Shown piece after piece: positions 1 through 10,515 of a stretch of 64,000 nucleotides of DNA (positions within the stretch are counted from its first letter, which is position 1; each line of letters begins with the position of its first letter). The translations under genes were made by a program, and so were the position numbers. The notes under the pieces are model-generated. The model had not been told where the DNA came from and did not search any database. It saw only the letters and a program-made list of their open reading frames with translations. Origin of the DNA: Aristolochia californica (lineage: Eukaryota > Streptophyta > Magnoliopsida > Piperales > Aristolochiaceae); the NCBI GenBank assembly GCA_029961685.1, contig JARWKL010000002.1, forward strand, positions 14,786,908-14,850,907, written 5' to 3'.

Positions 1-22
1 TACGAAGTGCAAAGATCCAGGT

Positions 23-979
23 ATGTTTAGTATCCCTTGTACGTTAGGTAACATCGGATTTGAGAAGGTCATGATAGATTTAGGAGCTTCAATTAATGAT
101 ATGCCATATTCTATATATGCTTCTTTGAAACTTGGACCTTTGAATAAAACTAGTGTTGTGATTCAATTGACTGATAGATCTAATGCCTATCCTAAGGGTG
201 TAGTTGAGGATGTTCTTGTGCAAGTTAATGATTTGATTTTTCCTGCTGATTTCTATGTGCTTGATATAGAAAATGGTGACCAAACTGCTCCTATTTTGTT
301 AGGAAGACCACTCTTAAAGACATCCAAGACTAAGATAGATGTTCGTAGTGGCACACTTACCATGGAATTTGATGGTGAAATTGTTAAGTTTAACATTTAT
401 GATGCCATGAAATATCCTGGTGATGATGTTTATTCAAATGATGTGATTGATTCTTTCGCACAGGAAGTTTTTGAACTTGATGAAAAAGATGAATTAGAAG
501 TTGCCATTAGTAAGCATCTTGAGAAAGAGAATGAGGAGTTAGTCTTGAGTTCTGATTTGCAGAAAACTGTTGCAGCATTGAATGATATTCCACATTTACA
601 GCAGTCAGGTAACGTTCTTTATATTGCGTTACCAATTTCTAATGAGAAGCTTTTACCCTCTGTTTTGCAGGCTCCCACTCCAGATTTGAAGCCTATCCAC
701 AGTCACCTCAAGTATGTGTTCCTTGGAGATGAAGGAACGTTACCAGTGATCATCTTTAATAAACTTAGTGCACCGCAAGAAGAAAAGCATGTGCAGGATG
801 AACCTCATTTGCAGGAAACGTTCCATGATGAGAAATTACTCTCCGTGAGTGAGACATTACCTTGGTATGTGAATATTGTAAATTATTTGGTTACTAATAT
901 GCTACCTCCTGGTTTGTCTAGGGCTCAAAGAGATAAGGTCAAGAGTGATGCGAAATACTATGTGTGGGATGACCCATAA
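23..979 (+). CDS. gag-pol remnant: aspartic protease joined to an integrase N-terminal stub
   Basis: An open frame of 318 codons whose true start lies upstream of the window. Catalytic motif DLGAS is at residues 19-23 and the conserved ILLGRP block is near residue 90, so the first third is a retroviral-type aspartic protease. After the usual SKLSAPQEE-like spacer that precedes RT, the frame jumps to LPWYVNIVNYL and ends in YYVWDDP, a block that in Athila/Tat polyproteins precedes the integrase zinc finger. RT and RNase H are missing. G2 has the same join, so the deletion is a family trait. The protein could process Gag but could not reverse transcribe. Confidence 0.8.
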   Translation: MFSIPCTLGNIGFEKVMIDLGASINDMPYSIYASLKLGPLNKTSVVIQLTDRSNAYPKGVVEDVLVQVNDLIFPADFYVLDIENGDQTAPILLGRPLLKTSKTKIDVRSGTLTMEFDGEIVKFNIYDAMKYPGDDVYSNDVIDSFAQEVFELDEKDELEVAISKHLEKENEELVLSSDLQKTVAALNDIPHLQQSGNVLYIALPISNEKLLPSVLQAPTPDLKPIHSHLKYVFLGDEGTLPVIIFNKLSAPQEEKHVQDEPHLQETFHDEKLLSVSETLPWYVNIVNYLVTNMLPPGLSRAQRDKVKSDAKYYVWDDP

Positions 980-2469
980 TTACATAAGCATTGAGTTGAG
1001 CCAATGACAATAAACAAAGGCACTGCTTGGGAGGCAACCCAAGGGGAGTTCGTTCATTTTTCTCTTTATTTTTTCATTTATATTTTGGTTATTTGTGCCC
1101 TCTCTTTGCATTTCACCTTACGTTAGGGACAATGTAAGTTCTAAGTGTGGGGGAGGAGATTTAGGTTGTGTAGCAATTTTGTTTAAAAAAAAATTTGAAA
1201 ATAACATTTCTTTGTTTTTTTGGTTTTTAATGATTTCTTGGTTGTGTATGTCATGAGAAATATTAAATTAGGCTCTTGAAAGATTCATAACATAATTGAA
1301 TAAGTAATCTTCCAACTGAGAATGAATTAGTCTAGTTATTTTCTTTGAGGATGGTAGTGACTAAATTTGGTAGACAAAAGCCAGTGAGATTTTGAGCCTT
1401 TAGACTGACACATCCATATTAGTCTCACTATTCTCTTTCATGAGAGATATTCTTCCATGGATTTTCTTCTCTAGAACTTGCCTTGATTCTCTTTGAGGTC
1501 ACATTGACACGTGCATGCATGAACATGATTAAGGTCCTCTTTGTTATAAGCTACATAAGCCAAATAGCCCACCTTGTAATTAATTTTTTCCTTTTGTTGA
1601 ACCCCTTGAGCTTTAATGTTTTATAGTGTGAACACACGTTACAAGCTTTAAACCTAAAAAAAAAAAAAGAAAAAAAAAACCTTTACCCAAGCTGTAGAGC
1701 TAGTGGAGCATTGTTGATCACTATGGTTCATGTGGGTGTGCAAGAAATAAGTGTGGGGGGTGTCTAGATTTGTGGTATGGCAATGAGAGGTGAAATGGAA
1801 CATGTTTTCATCCTAAATTCCTTAGTTCCATTGTTAGTAAAAAAAAAAAAAAGTGAAGAGAAAATAAATGAAGAAAGGAAGTTATGGAGGGAATGGCTTT
1901 TAAAGTTACAAACAGTCAGTGTTCATAATTCCTCCTAAAATTCCAAGAAAGGGTTTTATTTATACAAGATAGATACAAATTTAAGAAGATGCTGAGTGGA
2001 GTGATTTGTTATACATGTCTAATATATTCGAGCTTGAGTTGATTCATTTTTGCTCCACTAGTTTCAATGGCTTTTGAGCTACATTCCCAAATATTTCCCA
2101 CCTTGATCCTAAACCCCATTACAACCCTTGAAAAGTCCTTATGATTTGTGTTATGCATGTGATCTGAGTGGTGGAGAATGAGAAGATATGCAAGCCTATG
2201 GTAGATCATTTTCATTGGAATGAATTTGAGAGAAACACATTCCCTTCAACCACATGAGACTAGAGTGTTTATTTCTGTGAGGGTCTACTAATTTAGTTTA
2301 CTCCATCTTTGAATGAAAATGCTTACTAAGTAATTTTATGTTGTTTAAGAATGTTTGTTCATGATATGTTATGAGTTTTGAAGAGCTTGGTTGTTTTTTG
2401 TTGATGGCGTTATAGCCTTGGTGTTTTTGGGAAAGTGAATTTGAGTTTCGCCCGAGGACAAGCAAAAGC
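980..2469 (+). other. G1 non-coding internal region between protease ORF and PPT
   Basis: No coding potential is visible. It contains the block TTGGGAGGCAACCCAAGGGG (1027-1046), a purine-rich AAGTGTGGGGGAGG tract near 1143, and A-rich runs near 1656 and 1840. The same region in inverted form occurs in G2, so it belongs to the element. Confidence 0.7.
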
Positions 2470-2485
2470 TAAGTGTGGGGGAATT
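2470..2485 (+). promoter_or_regulatory. Polypurine tract of G1
   Basis: TAAGTGTGGGGGAATT directly precedes the TGATGAGAATG start of the 3' LTR, the expected position for plus-strand DNA priming. G2 carries the complementary AATTCCCCCACACTT at 61176-61190. Confidence 0.75.
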
Positions 2486-3790
2486 TGATGAGAATGAAAA
2501 ATGTCATATTTTTATATCTTAATGTTTACACTTTTATAATTATTTGGTGCCTAAAAATACTCATTATTTTTATATTTTGATTTAGGATGTGCATGGAAGC
2601 GCTAAGTGCAAAACGAAGTTAATTGTGTGATTCTGGACAGTTTCGACATTGATTCGTAATTTGGGAATAACTCTCTCATCCCAGCTCGGATGGAGATGAT
2701 TAAAGATTCTATAGAATTAAAAGAAAACTTTATATAACGTTTATATTTTGCATTTTTCGCAATATAGGCTGCATCTAGGTCGAAACTGGGCTTGAAGTAG
2801 CTCACGTGCACTGTGACCCAAACAGGATGCACGAAAAGAAAAACCCTAAACGGGGGAGAAAGAAGGGGATTAAAAGGAAAAAAAGGAGTTTGGCACCCCA
2901 TACCTTATTTTCTCTTCTCCAGCTTTTCCTCTCTCGTTTCTCTAGTTTTTTTCTTCAGATTTCTTCATGGCCCTGCGTGGCTAAACTTTCAGACTTGGTC
3001 TAGGGAAACTGAAGCCTCGGTATCCATACAATTGTGAGATCTGATTTATTTTCATCATTCAATTTATGTTTTGAGTATCTGATGTTCTTCTGAAATTTTC
3101 GTTCATGATTGTCTGGTTTAATCTCTAGGAAGCCTGCTAGTTTATTACTCGTTGCAATCTACTGCTAGGTTAGATGTCAAATCTGTAATTGTTTGATCTC
3201 TCTAACCTATGAAGCAATCGAGATTTGATGATTTGCTGCATCAGAAATTATTAGATCTTGAGAAGAACGTTGGTCTAAATTAAATGCAACCGCTTGTGCT
3301 TGTGTTGTTTAGCTTCATCGATCTCTCTAATTCTTAAGGTTGCTGCTAGATTAAACCTTTAGCGCTTTTCTTGGGGTTTTTAGTGGTTAGGGTTAATTGG
3401 ATTGCTTGTTTTCTAACTAACTATGAAAGGAGAGATAGGAAGATAGTTCCAACGATGAATATTCCAGTTTGAATTGATATATGCTTGCATCAATGATCAG
3501 TTGTGGAATTCTGATGGTGGATGTTGACTTAGATCAAGGTTTGTTCTCTTGATTGATTTTGATTCTTTTAATTTGAATTGTTTCTAAGTTGTTGTTTTTT
3601 AAAAGTGTTTTCGTTATACTCAAACCCCCCTGCCCCATCCTTGTTCACGGAGCATAAAAGTAGACTGATCACTCTCTGTGGAAGGACCTATTACATATAT
3701 TTTTAGGAGTATAGGGTACTCCAAACTATGGTTGACTTACTCACACTACTACATATATTTTTATTAGTATTGGGTACTCCAAACTATGGC
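2486..3790 (+). repeat. 3' LTR of G1, 3' end degraded
   Basis: It begins TGATGAGAATG after the PPT and matches, in inverted form, the complete G2 LTR at 59924-61175. The last 120 bp are rearranged: a block with ACATATATTTTTA(G/T)(G/T)AGTAT followed by GGGTACTCCAAACTATGG occurs twice (about 3690-3730 and 3750-3790). The final bases found in G2 (GCCTGCGACA) are missing. Confidence 0.8.
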
Positions 3791-4300
3791 ATCATGTTTA
3801 GCAGATAACAGAGTGACCCTTCAGTTGTGGGATATGTGGATGCAGACTCTGTAGGGGACTTGGGTGACATGAGGTCTACCACAGGTTATGTATTTACTCT
3901 TGTGGGAGGACCTATTTGTTGGAAGTCCATGGTATAGTCTATAGTTGCACTATCTACTACTGAGTCAGAGTATATGGGAGTAGCTGAGGCTTCCAAGGAT
4001 GCTCTATGGGTTATAGGGTTAGTTAAGGAGTTGGGTATCCAGCAAGGTGGAGTTTAGTTGCATTGTGATAATCAGAGTACTATTTATTTGGCAAAGAAAC
4101 AGGTGTATCATGTGAAGACCAAGCACATAGATGTGAGGTTTCACAGGATCAGGGAATTGGTTTCATTAGGTGAACTACTGCTTGAAAAAGTTCACACTTC
4201 TGAGAATGCACAAACATGTTAACAAAGCCTGTTACTACAGATAAGTTCAACAATTGCTTGGACTTGATAAATGTCTCAAGTTGCTAGATGAGAGACAGCC
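3791..4300 (+). pseudogene. Ty1/copia RNase H tail
   Basis: Translation gives VGYVDADSVGDL, RSTTGYVFTL, ALSTTESEYM, LHCDNQSTIYLA and KHIDVRFHRIRE, the order of blocks in a copia RNase H. In-frame stops follow WKSMV and GIQQGGV. No RT is present upstream because the G1 LTR abuts it, so it is the remnant of a target or a truncated neighbour. Confidence 0.85.
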
Positions 4301-4380
4301 CGAACCTATTGTTCCAGATGGAGTCCTAGGTTATGCTTTTTTTTTCATAAGGAGTGAATATTCACCAAGGTGGAGATTTT

Positions 4381-4601
4381 TGAAGTATATGGCTCATACA
4401 TGAGGTTGGGGGTGTTTTAGTACAAGGGTATTTGTGTCTTTAATACACAAATATGTCTAGGGTTTAGTATAAATACGCATTATGTAACCCTAATTGAAAT
4501 TAGTTAAATTTTTCGGTCGTCTCTCCGGTGGACTTAGGCACACTGCTGAACCACCTTAAAATACTTTTTATTCATTCTTCCTTTTTCTTTTATGCTCAAC
4601 A
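4381..4601 (+). repeat. Short copia 3' LTR
   Basis: The polypurine-like AAGGTGGAGATT (about 4367-4378) follows the RNase H remnant; the LTR starts TGAAGTATATGG and ends CTCAACA. A length of 221 bp with CAACA termini fits a Tork-type copia LTR. The start has probably lost part of an original TGTTGAAG. Confidence 0.6.
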
Positions 4602-4884
4602 ATATGCAAGAGAGAAATAACACAATCGGTCTTGCATGGGGAATAAAAACTAAGTTAATCACCATGGACGAGACACTTTCAAAACAAAGAATATAATCTC
4701 AAGCTTCTCATTCAAATTAGATGAGAAATCCATCCATAAACCATCTTATGGAGATAAAGGACTATCAGCAATAATCTCATATGACAAAACTTATCTTGTC
4801 ATAGCTTCAAGAGAAAATTGTTTCATAAAAAAGAAGGACTCTATGTGAATCAATAGAGCCTTTCAAATTTTCATCTTGATGTGA
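4602..4884 (-). other. Probable leader of a minus-strand copia
   Basis: Non-coding sequence beside the primer site at 4901-4912. Its position fits the 5' leader of a minus-strand copia whose LTR is 4913-5351. No gag frame was recognised. Confidence 0.35.
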
Positions 4885-4929
4885 GGATCCTAAATTTATT
4901 GCTCTGATACCATGTTGAATTTAGGATCC
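4885..4929 (-). promoter_or_regulatory. Primer-binding site enclosed in an inverted repeat
   Basis: GCTCTGATACCA (4901-4912) is the complement of TGGTATCAGAGC, the tRNA-iMet primer site, read on the minus strand. It lies between perfect 12-bp arms GGATCCTAAATT (4885-4896) and AATTTAGGATCC (4918-4929), one in the leader and one at the LTR terminus, so the RNA could present the primer site in a hairpin loop. Confidence 0.7.
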
Positions 4930-5351
4930 CATGACAAGGTCCTCAACCAAGAGAGGAAGAAAAGGAAGAGGAGAGAAAGAAAAGGAAGAGAAGAAAGGAG
5001 GAGAGAAAGAAGAGAGAACTTGGCAAGAGAGATGAAGAGAGAGAGAGAGAGAGAGCTTGGGAGAGAATAAAATTCTAATAACAAATTTGAGAGAGGAGAG
5101 GGGAGACTTAATGATCTACTCCATGCCTTGAGCCTCTATTTATGGGTGTTGAAGGAAATTTACAATAAATACAATGCCCATAGGGCTACAAGCTTTGAAA
5201 AGGAAAAGACATAAGTAGACATAAAACTTCTTAGATAATTACCTCCTTGTGACATCCTTATGAGAAGTCCATTAAATCACCTCCTTGATGCCACTTTGAG
5301 GTGTCTTCCAACATAAGTGAATAATTAAAGATAAATACATGGCTACTTTCA
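4913..5351 (-). repeat. Copia LTR H flanked by both PBS and PPT
   Basis: On the minus strand it starts TGAAAGTAGCC and ends AATTCAACA. A PPT (GAGGGGGAGTGG) precedes it and a PBS follows it, so internal sequence lies on both sides. That is the pattern of two elements sharing an LTR. GA-rich low-complexity DNA fills 4945-5060. Confidence 0.65.
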
Positions 5352-5710
5352 CCACTCCCCCTCAAGCTGGTGCAAAGACCTAAAAAAACACCTAGCTTGA
5401 AATACGAATGCTGAAGTGGACCCGCATCAATGACTTTGATGAAAATATCTACAAGCTGACTCTTGAAATGAAAAAAAATGCATGCTAAAAATTCTGGCTC
5501 TAAGCTTCTCCCTTATGAAATGTCAATCAATCTCAATATTCTTGGTTCTTTCATAAAATACTGGACTAATATGAATATGAATAGCGACTTGGTTATCACA
5601 ATGAAACTGCAAAGGTCTTTCTATTGAGAATCCAAGTTCTGTGAGGAGAGATTTGGACCACGACATTTCATTTATTGGATGTTCCATGGCTCTGTCTTTT
5701 GCTTTTGTAT
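5352..5710 (-). pseudogene. Copia RNase H C-terminus and PPT
   Basis: The minus strand encodes LLTELGFSIERPLQFHCDNQ followed by NIEIDWHFIREK, the end of a copia RNase H, then the tract CACCAGCTTGAGGGGGAGTGG before LTR H. Several frame breaks are present. The 5' side is cut by LTR I at 5711. Confidence 0.8.
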
Positions 5711-6128
5711 TGTTGAATTTAGGACCCCATACTTGGAGCCTCGAACAAGATGGGAGAGGCAGAAGACAGGGGTGAGAGAGGAGAAGAGAAGAAAAGAGTA
5801 GAGAGAGAGAGAGAGAGAGAGCTTGGGTAGAGAAGAGATAAGAGAAAAAGTGAGAAGAGAAACTTTAGGCTAGGAGAGAGATTCTTCCACGGATTGTGAG
5901 AAGAGGAGAGCCTGATCAAAAATCCTTCAACCAAGATCCCTATTTATACATTTTTCATTACATTCTTAGGGAAACTCCTCAATCAATTAGGATCCATAAT
6001 TACATCAATCAAAGAAGATAAATTACATCAATCAAGGAAGATTACAAAATCTTCTACCTCGTGTGATGACACCTCATGCCACCTCTTAGACATGTTGACA
6101 TGGTGGGCTTGGTCCCCACCTTCTAACA
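5711..6128 (-). repeat. Solo copia LTR I
   Basis: Read on the minus strand it begins TGTTAGAAGG and ends AATTCAACA. Neither PBS nor PPT is adjacent. The flanks TGTAT and TGCAC may be a decayed 5-bp target duplication (3 of 5 match). It sits inside the copia RNase H remnant. Confidence 0.55.
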
Positions 6129-6340
6129 TGCACTTGAGTGAATTTGTAAGTTCAAGTGAATCTTTTGGCAACCAACCAAGCTTTAAGGTGTGCAACGCCA
6201 CCATCAATGTTGTGTTTGAATGTAAAAACACATCTACAACCCACATGTTTCCTTTTCATGAGGCAGACAATCAAATCCCAAGTATGATTATTATACATGG
6301 TTGTCTTCTCATCTTCCATGGCAGCTCTCCCACCTAGATG
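6129..6340. other. Unassigned stretch between LTR I and copia P
   Basis: No domain, LTR end or repeat was recognised. Short frames on both strands do not resemble a known protein. Confidence 0.3.
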
Positions 6341-6863
6341 TTATTGACAGAAAAGACAAGGTAGCCAAGAAAAGAGCAATACATCAAGGAGACTCGATGG
6401 AAGAAGAGATGGCAACCTTGTATGAGAATCAAACCCAAAAGTTGGTATCTCTACCTCCACAAAAGAAGATAGTGGATGTAAATGGGTGTTCACAATTAAA
6501 CATAACTAGATGGCATTGTGGAAAAACTCAAAGCTAGGCATGTGGCTAAATGATATACTCGATGTTATAGAATTAATTATAAGGAGACATTCTCCCCAAT
6601 TGAAATTTGAATTTGATATGGGTTCTCTTATCTCTTGCTACAAATTTTAAGTGATATTTGTATCAACTTGATGAAAAAAAATATCTTTCTCAATGGTGAT
6701 ATTAAAGAGTAGATTTATATGGATCAACTAAAGAGATTTTTGGTTGAAGGAGAGTCAATTTGTGTAAATTAAAGAAATATTTATATTGGGTAAAACAATA
6801 ATCGAGGGTTTGGTTTGATAAGTCTAACTAAGCAATGATTTTTAAGCATACTAATAAGAAAGT
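6341..6863 (+). pseudogene. Copia P reverse transcriptase, N-terminal part
   Basis: Translated pieces read SMEEEMATLYENQT, LVSLPPQKKIV, VEKLKARHVAK and NYKETFSPIE, the opening of a copia RT, with stops and a frameshift. It continues after K1 at 12183, so one RT gene was split by that insertion. Confidence 0.85.
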
Positions 6864-7427
6864 TGTTCTCTAGCCATGGATCAAGTCACCCTAAGCTCTC
6901 CTCGATCTTCCAGGATTAAAGATAATGAAGATCTGGACTTGGGATTCTTGGAACGTCCAATGGTGTCTAATGAACTCAGACGAGGAAGATGAACAGTCAC
7001 TGGAGATAGACAACTCGGCATGGAGAATATGAACAGCTCGTTCGTATATGTAAATCTCGAAAGGAAGTAGATGAATAGGAGTTGAGGGAGGAGGAGCTCC
7101 GAAGGGTGACGAAGAGATGTCGAGGAATGAGGAACTCGAGATGAAGAAGATGAATGGATGTGGATGGATGAGGGCTCGTGAGGAAGAAGATGAAGAGTGT
7201 GAGCTTTCAAAGGTGTTCTACCCTTAGGACTCATGAGAGAGAGAACCTCATCTCATTTACCTATGGCTCAAATCTTACTTTCCATTCAAATGACACCCCT
7301 ATAAATAATAGGAATACCCCTTACATAGCCACGTAAAGCCCAAGTTCTGACTGAAATTACATAAATGTCACCTAAGAGAACATTCAGAAAATTATATAAA
7401 TTATCCTCTATGTCTACCTACTACTCA
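6864..7427 (-). repeat. K1 3' LTR, inner end deleted
   Basis: It matches the K1 5' LTR (11597-12182) from TCTAGCCATGGATC onward. At about 7427 it jumps directly to pol sequence. By comparison with K2 (34330-34430), the LTR terminus, the PPT and some adjacent sequence, roughly 85 bp, are gone. Confidence 0.75.
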
Positions 7428-8760
7428 CAGGTGGGGTAAAGGGCCTAGAATTCCTTGAGTGGTTCCCAGGAGGCAGCAAGCACCTCTGCGTCAGCCCACT
7501 GAACTAAAAGCTCCCATGACTCGTGAACGCGGTGAGCCCGCAAAACTTGTGCGGGAGAAGGCAGAGCACGACTTTCATGCAATGGCAGCAAGGGCGTGTG
7601 CAGCATGGGTGAGTCGCCACAAAATGGTTTCAAAAACGAAACATGGAAGACGTCATAGATATGGGCGTCTGGTTGGAGCTGCAGACGATAAGCCACATTG
7701 CCAATGCGAATCAAGACCTAAAAAGGGCCATAAAATTTGGGGGAAAGTTTTTGCCTCCATGCGGCTGAAAGTGAACGCTATCGGTAAGGCTGAAGGCACA
7801 ACTAAACATAATCTCCCAGAGCAAAAGAAAGGTCCCTATGACACTTGTCATAGTTATGCTTCATCATGGCCTGAGCTTTCTGCAAGTTGGACTTGACCAG
7901 TGCAAGCATCGTGTCCCGTTCGCCCAAGGCCTGGTCAATCAGCAGCAAGCAAGACAAACCAGGTTCATAAGAGAGGAAGCGAGGAGGTTCATGACCATAG
8001 ACCACCTGGAATGGAGTGGTGTCAAGTGTCGTATGGTAAGAGGTGTTATAATAGTACTCTGCCCATGCCAACCAATGTACCCAGCGTTTTGGGTGGTCCC
8101 CAACAAAACACCGCAAATAGATCTCAAGGGTGTGGTTCACAACTTTGGTTTGCCTATTAGATTGAGGATGGTAGGCAGAGGAGAAGGCCAATTTGGTACC
8201 CTATAATTGGAAGAGGATTTTCAAAAAAGCACTGGTGAAAATGGCATCGCGGTCATTGGTGATGGACTCTGGTAAGCCATGTAGACGGACAATTTGTTCC
8301 ATAAAGAGCTGAGCTACCTGTGTTGCTGTATATGGATGCGCCAAGGGCAGGAAGTGTCCGTATTAAGAAAAACGATCCACGACAACCAGAATGACAGATT
8401 TACCTGAAGAATTGGGAAGACCCTCTATAAAATCCATGGAGATATCAGCCCATACCTGAAACGGAAGTTGAAGAGGTTGTAGAAGGCCCGCTGGGTGTAG
8501 AGAATCGGCCTTGTTCCTCTGGCAAACTTGGCACACCGAGACATAGTCAGCAACCATACGCTTCGATCCTTTCCAATAGAAGTCCCGGCTAATATGAAAA
8601 TAAATTTTCTACTGGCCCTCATGAGTACTATCGTTCACGACAAAGATAATGCTGGTGAGAAGCGGGGAAGTGTGGTGGAGAAAAAGGCACTTCTTGTATA
8701 ATATGAGACCGTCCTGAATTTCCCAATGGTGATCCACAGTGCCTTGCTCAATCTTCTGGT
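7428..8760 (-). pseudogene. K1 integrase and chromodomain tail
   Basis: Minus-strand pieces, in order of translation: CQVCQRNKADSLHPAGLLQP (zinc-binding part), [20 protein letters not shown] with the first catalytic Asp, AYHPQSNRQTKVVN (the expected GQTEVVN block with altered residues), WLAWAEYYYNTSYH, DVFHVSFLKP, and SWELLVQWADAEVLAASWEP at the chromodomain-like end. At least two frame changes occur. Confidence 0.85.
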
Positions 8761-10246
8761 ACAAATCTAGGAGCTTAGCATGGTTCTGAATGTCACATCA
8801 GATGGAGTCGAGCAGAAGGACGTGCGGTTGACTGATAGCATGCAATTGAGGTTCCAACAAATCCTTGTGTGACAGTGCATTTGTGCCCCTGTTAAGGTGG
8901 CCTGATTGTATTCCACCTTGAAATCAAAACCCATGAGCTTACTGAGCCAATGTTGTTGGGGGGAAGTCGTGAGACGTTGCTCTAGCAAGTACTTCAAACT
9001 GCAACGGTCGGTCCAGATCATAAAGTGCCTACCCACAGTTAGGGCCTCCAATGCTAGAGGGCTTTGGCTAAGCCGATGAGTTCCTGTTCATAGGCCGCTA
9101 ATTTGTGGTGGTGTGGGGCCAATTGTCGACTGAAATATGCTATGGGGTGCCCTTTCTGCTGTAAGATGGCGCCAATGCCGCCATCGGAAGCATCACATTC
9201 AATAATGAACGTTTATTCAAAGTTTGGAAATTGGAGAACCGGTGTCGAAGCTAAGGCCTGTTTCAGCTATTGGAAGGATGAATCGGCTACATCGGTCGAT
9301 GTGAAGGTGTTCCGCTTGAGTAAGCTTGTAAGCGGTGTGGCGATCTGGCCATAGTCATGAATAAACTTTCTATAATAGCCGGCCAACCCGAGAAACCCCT
9401 TCAAAGTCATGACCGAATGCGGAGTCAGCCAGTCCAGCACTGACTGAATTTTGTTGTTCTCCACTTTAACCCCGGAGGCAGAAATGACATGAGCCAAGTA
9501 GGCGACCTCAGAAGTCCCCATCTCACATTTGAACTTATTAAGGAATAAATGGTGAACGCAGAAGGTGGAATACCTGCCGCAGGTTCTCATTCATGAGTGC
9601 CTAGAAGGTAGAGGGTGCATTGGAAAGACCAAAGGGCATCTCCAAGAATTTAAATGATCATGGTGGGTACGGAAAGCCATTTTCTTGACATCATCAGGGT
9701 GGACCCGGATTTCAAGTCCAGCTTCGTAAATAATTCTGCTCCATGAAGTTCATCCAACAATTCGTCCACCACCAGAATGGGAAATTTATCCTTCACTGTG
9801 TGAGCGTTAAGCTCCCTGTAGTCCACAAAGAACCACCATGAATTGTCATGTTTCTTTACAAATAGAACCGACGACAAGAAAGGCGAATGACTGGGCTGAA
9901 TAATGTCTTGAGTTAACATGAGCTCACACTGGCACACTATCTCATCCTTCTGCAAGTGGGGGTACCGGTATGGATGCACCACTACTGGCTCGGTGCCCAA
10001 CTTCAACCGGATACGATGATCACAAGTCTGTATCAGAGGCAGGGCAGCAGGTTGCTGAAATAAGTCGGAAAATTCATCCATAAGCTTCGTGATTTGACTG
10101 ACCTCTGATTCCCGAACCTGGATAGTCTGGAGAGTACATGGTAGGGGAGCATGGATACCATGGAGCATGATCTGCTGGTAATCCTGGTTGAAACTCATAG
10201 TAAGGGACTTAAATCCCACAAAATCGGTCCCAACTGCTACAGCCAT
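8761..10246 (-). pseudogene. K1 reverse transcriptase and RNase H
   Basis: Visible blocks on the minus strand are [73 protein letters not shown], and in RNase H LTTSPQQHWLSKLMGFDFKV. The segment that should hold the FxDD catalytic box is interrupted by a frame break near 9600. Confidence 0.85.
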
Positions 10247-10515
10247 TTAATACCTAGGACCAAATCAAATCCAGCAAGTGGAATTACTAGAAAATCTGCC
10301 TGGAAGGTGTGGCCTTCAACGACAAAAGTGACTGCTGAACATAACCCCACACTGGTAATTTTCTCCCCATTAGCTACCGAAACAGAAATGCTCGAATTGT
10401 ACTGCAATGGCAAGCCCAACCGGTGGGCTGCTGGTTGGCTAAGGAAATTGTGGGTGCTGCCAGAGTCAACCAGTGGAAGTAACATCAGAGCCTGAATGCC
10501 AGCATGGACCTGCAT
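10237..10515 (-). pseudogene. K1 aspartic protease
   Basis: A 92-codon frame contains LVDSGSTHNFLSQPAA with the DSGS catalytic motif, the VANGEKI block and the terminal GFDLVLGIKWL, the full core of a chromovirus protease. It overlaps the RT frame in a different reading frame. Confidence 0.85.

Larger units (their letters stand above)
1..3790 (+). mobile_element. Athila/Tat-like Ty3/gypsy element G1, 3' part
   Basis: The window opens inside this element. Seen: a protease ORF, about 1.5 kb of non-coding sequence, a polypurine tract and a 3' LTR starting TGATGAGAATG. Protease motifs and the short GGGAGGCAACCC block after the ORF are typical of Athila/Tat elements. A second copy (G2) lies inverted at 59924-64000. 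RT, RNase H and most of integrase are absent, so it is non-autonomous. The 3' edge is degraded and merges into copia sequence near 3790. Confidence 0.85.

Noticed and set aside
4901..4912. tRNA gene pieces at GCTCTGATACCA sites
   Set aside because: These are 12-15 nt primer-binding sites complementary to a tRNA 3' end; no cloverleaf surrounds them.
5040..5060. Microsatellite of interest (GA repeats at 4945-5060, 5790-5822, 15945-15962)
   Set aside because: GA/CT-rich tracts are part of related copia LTRs; no independent role is suggested.
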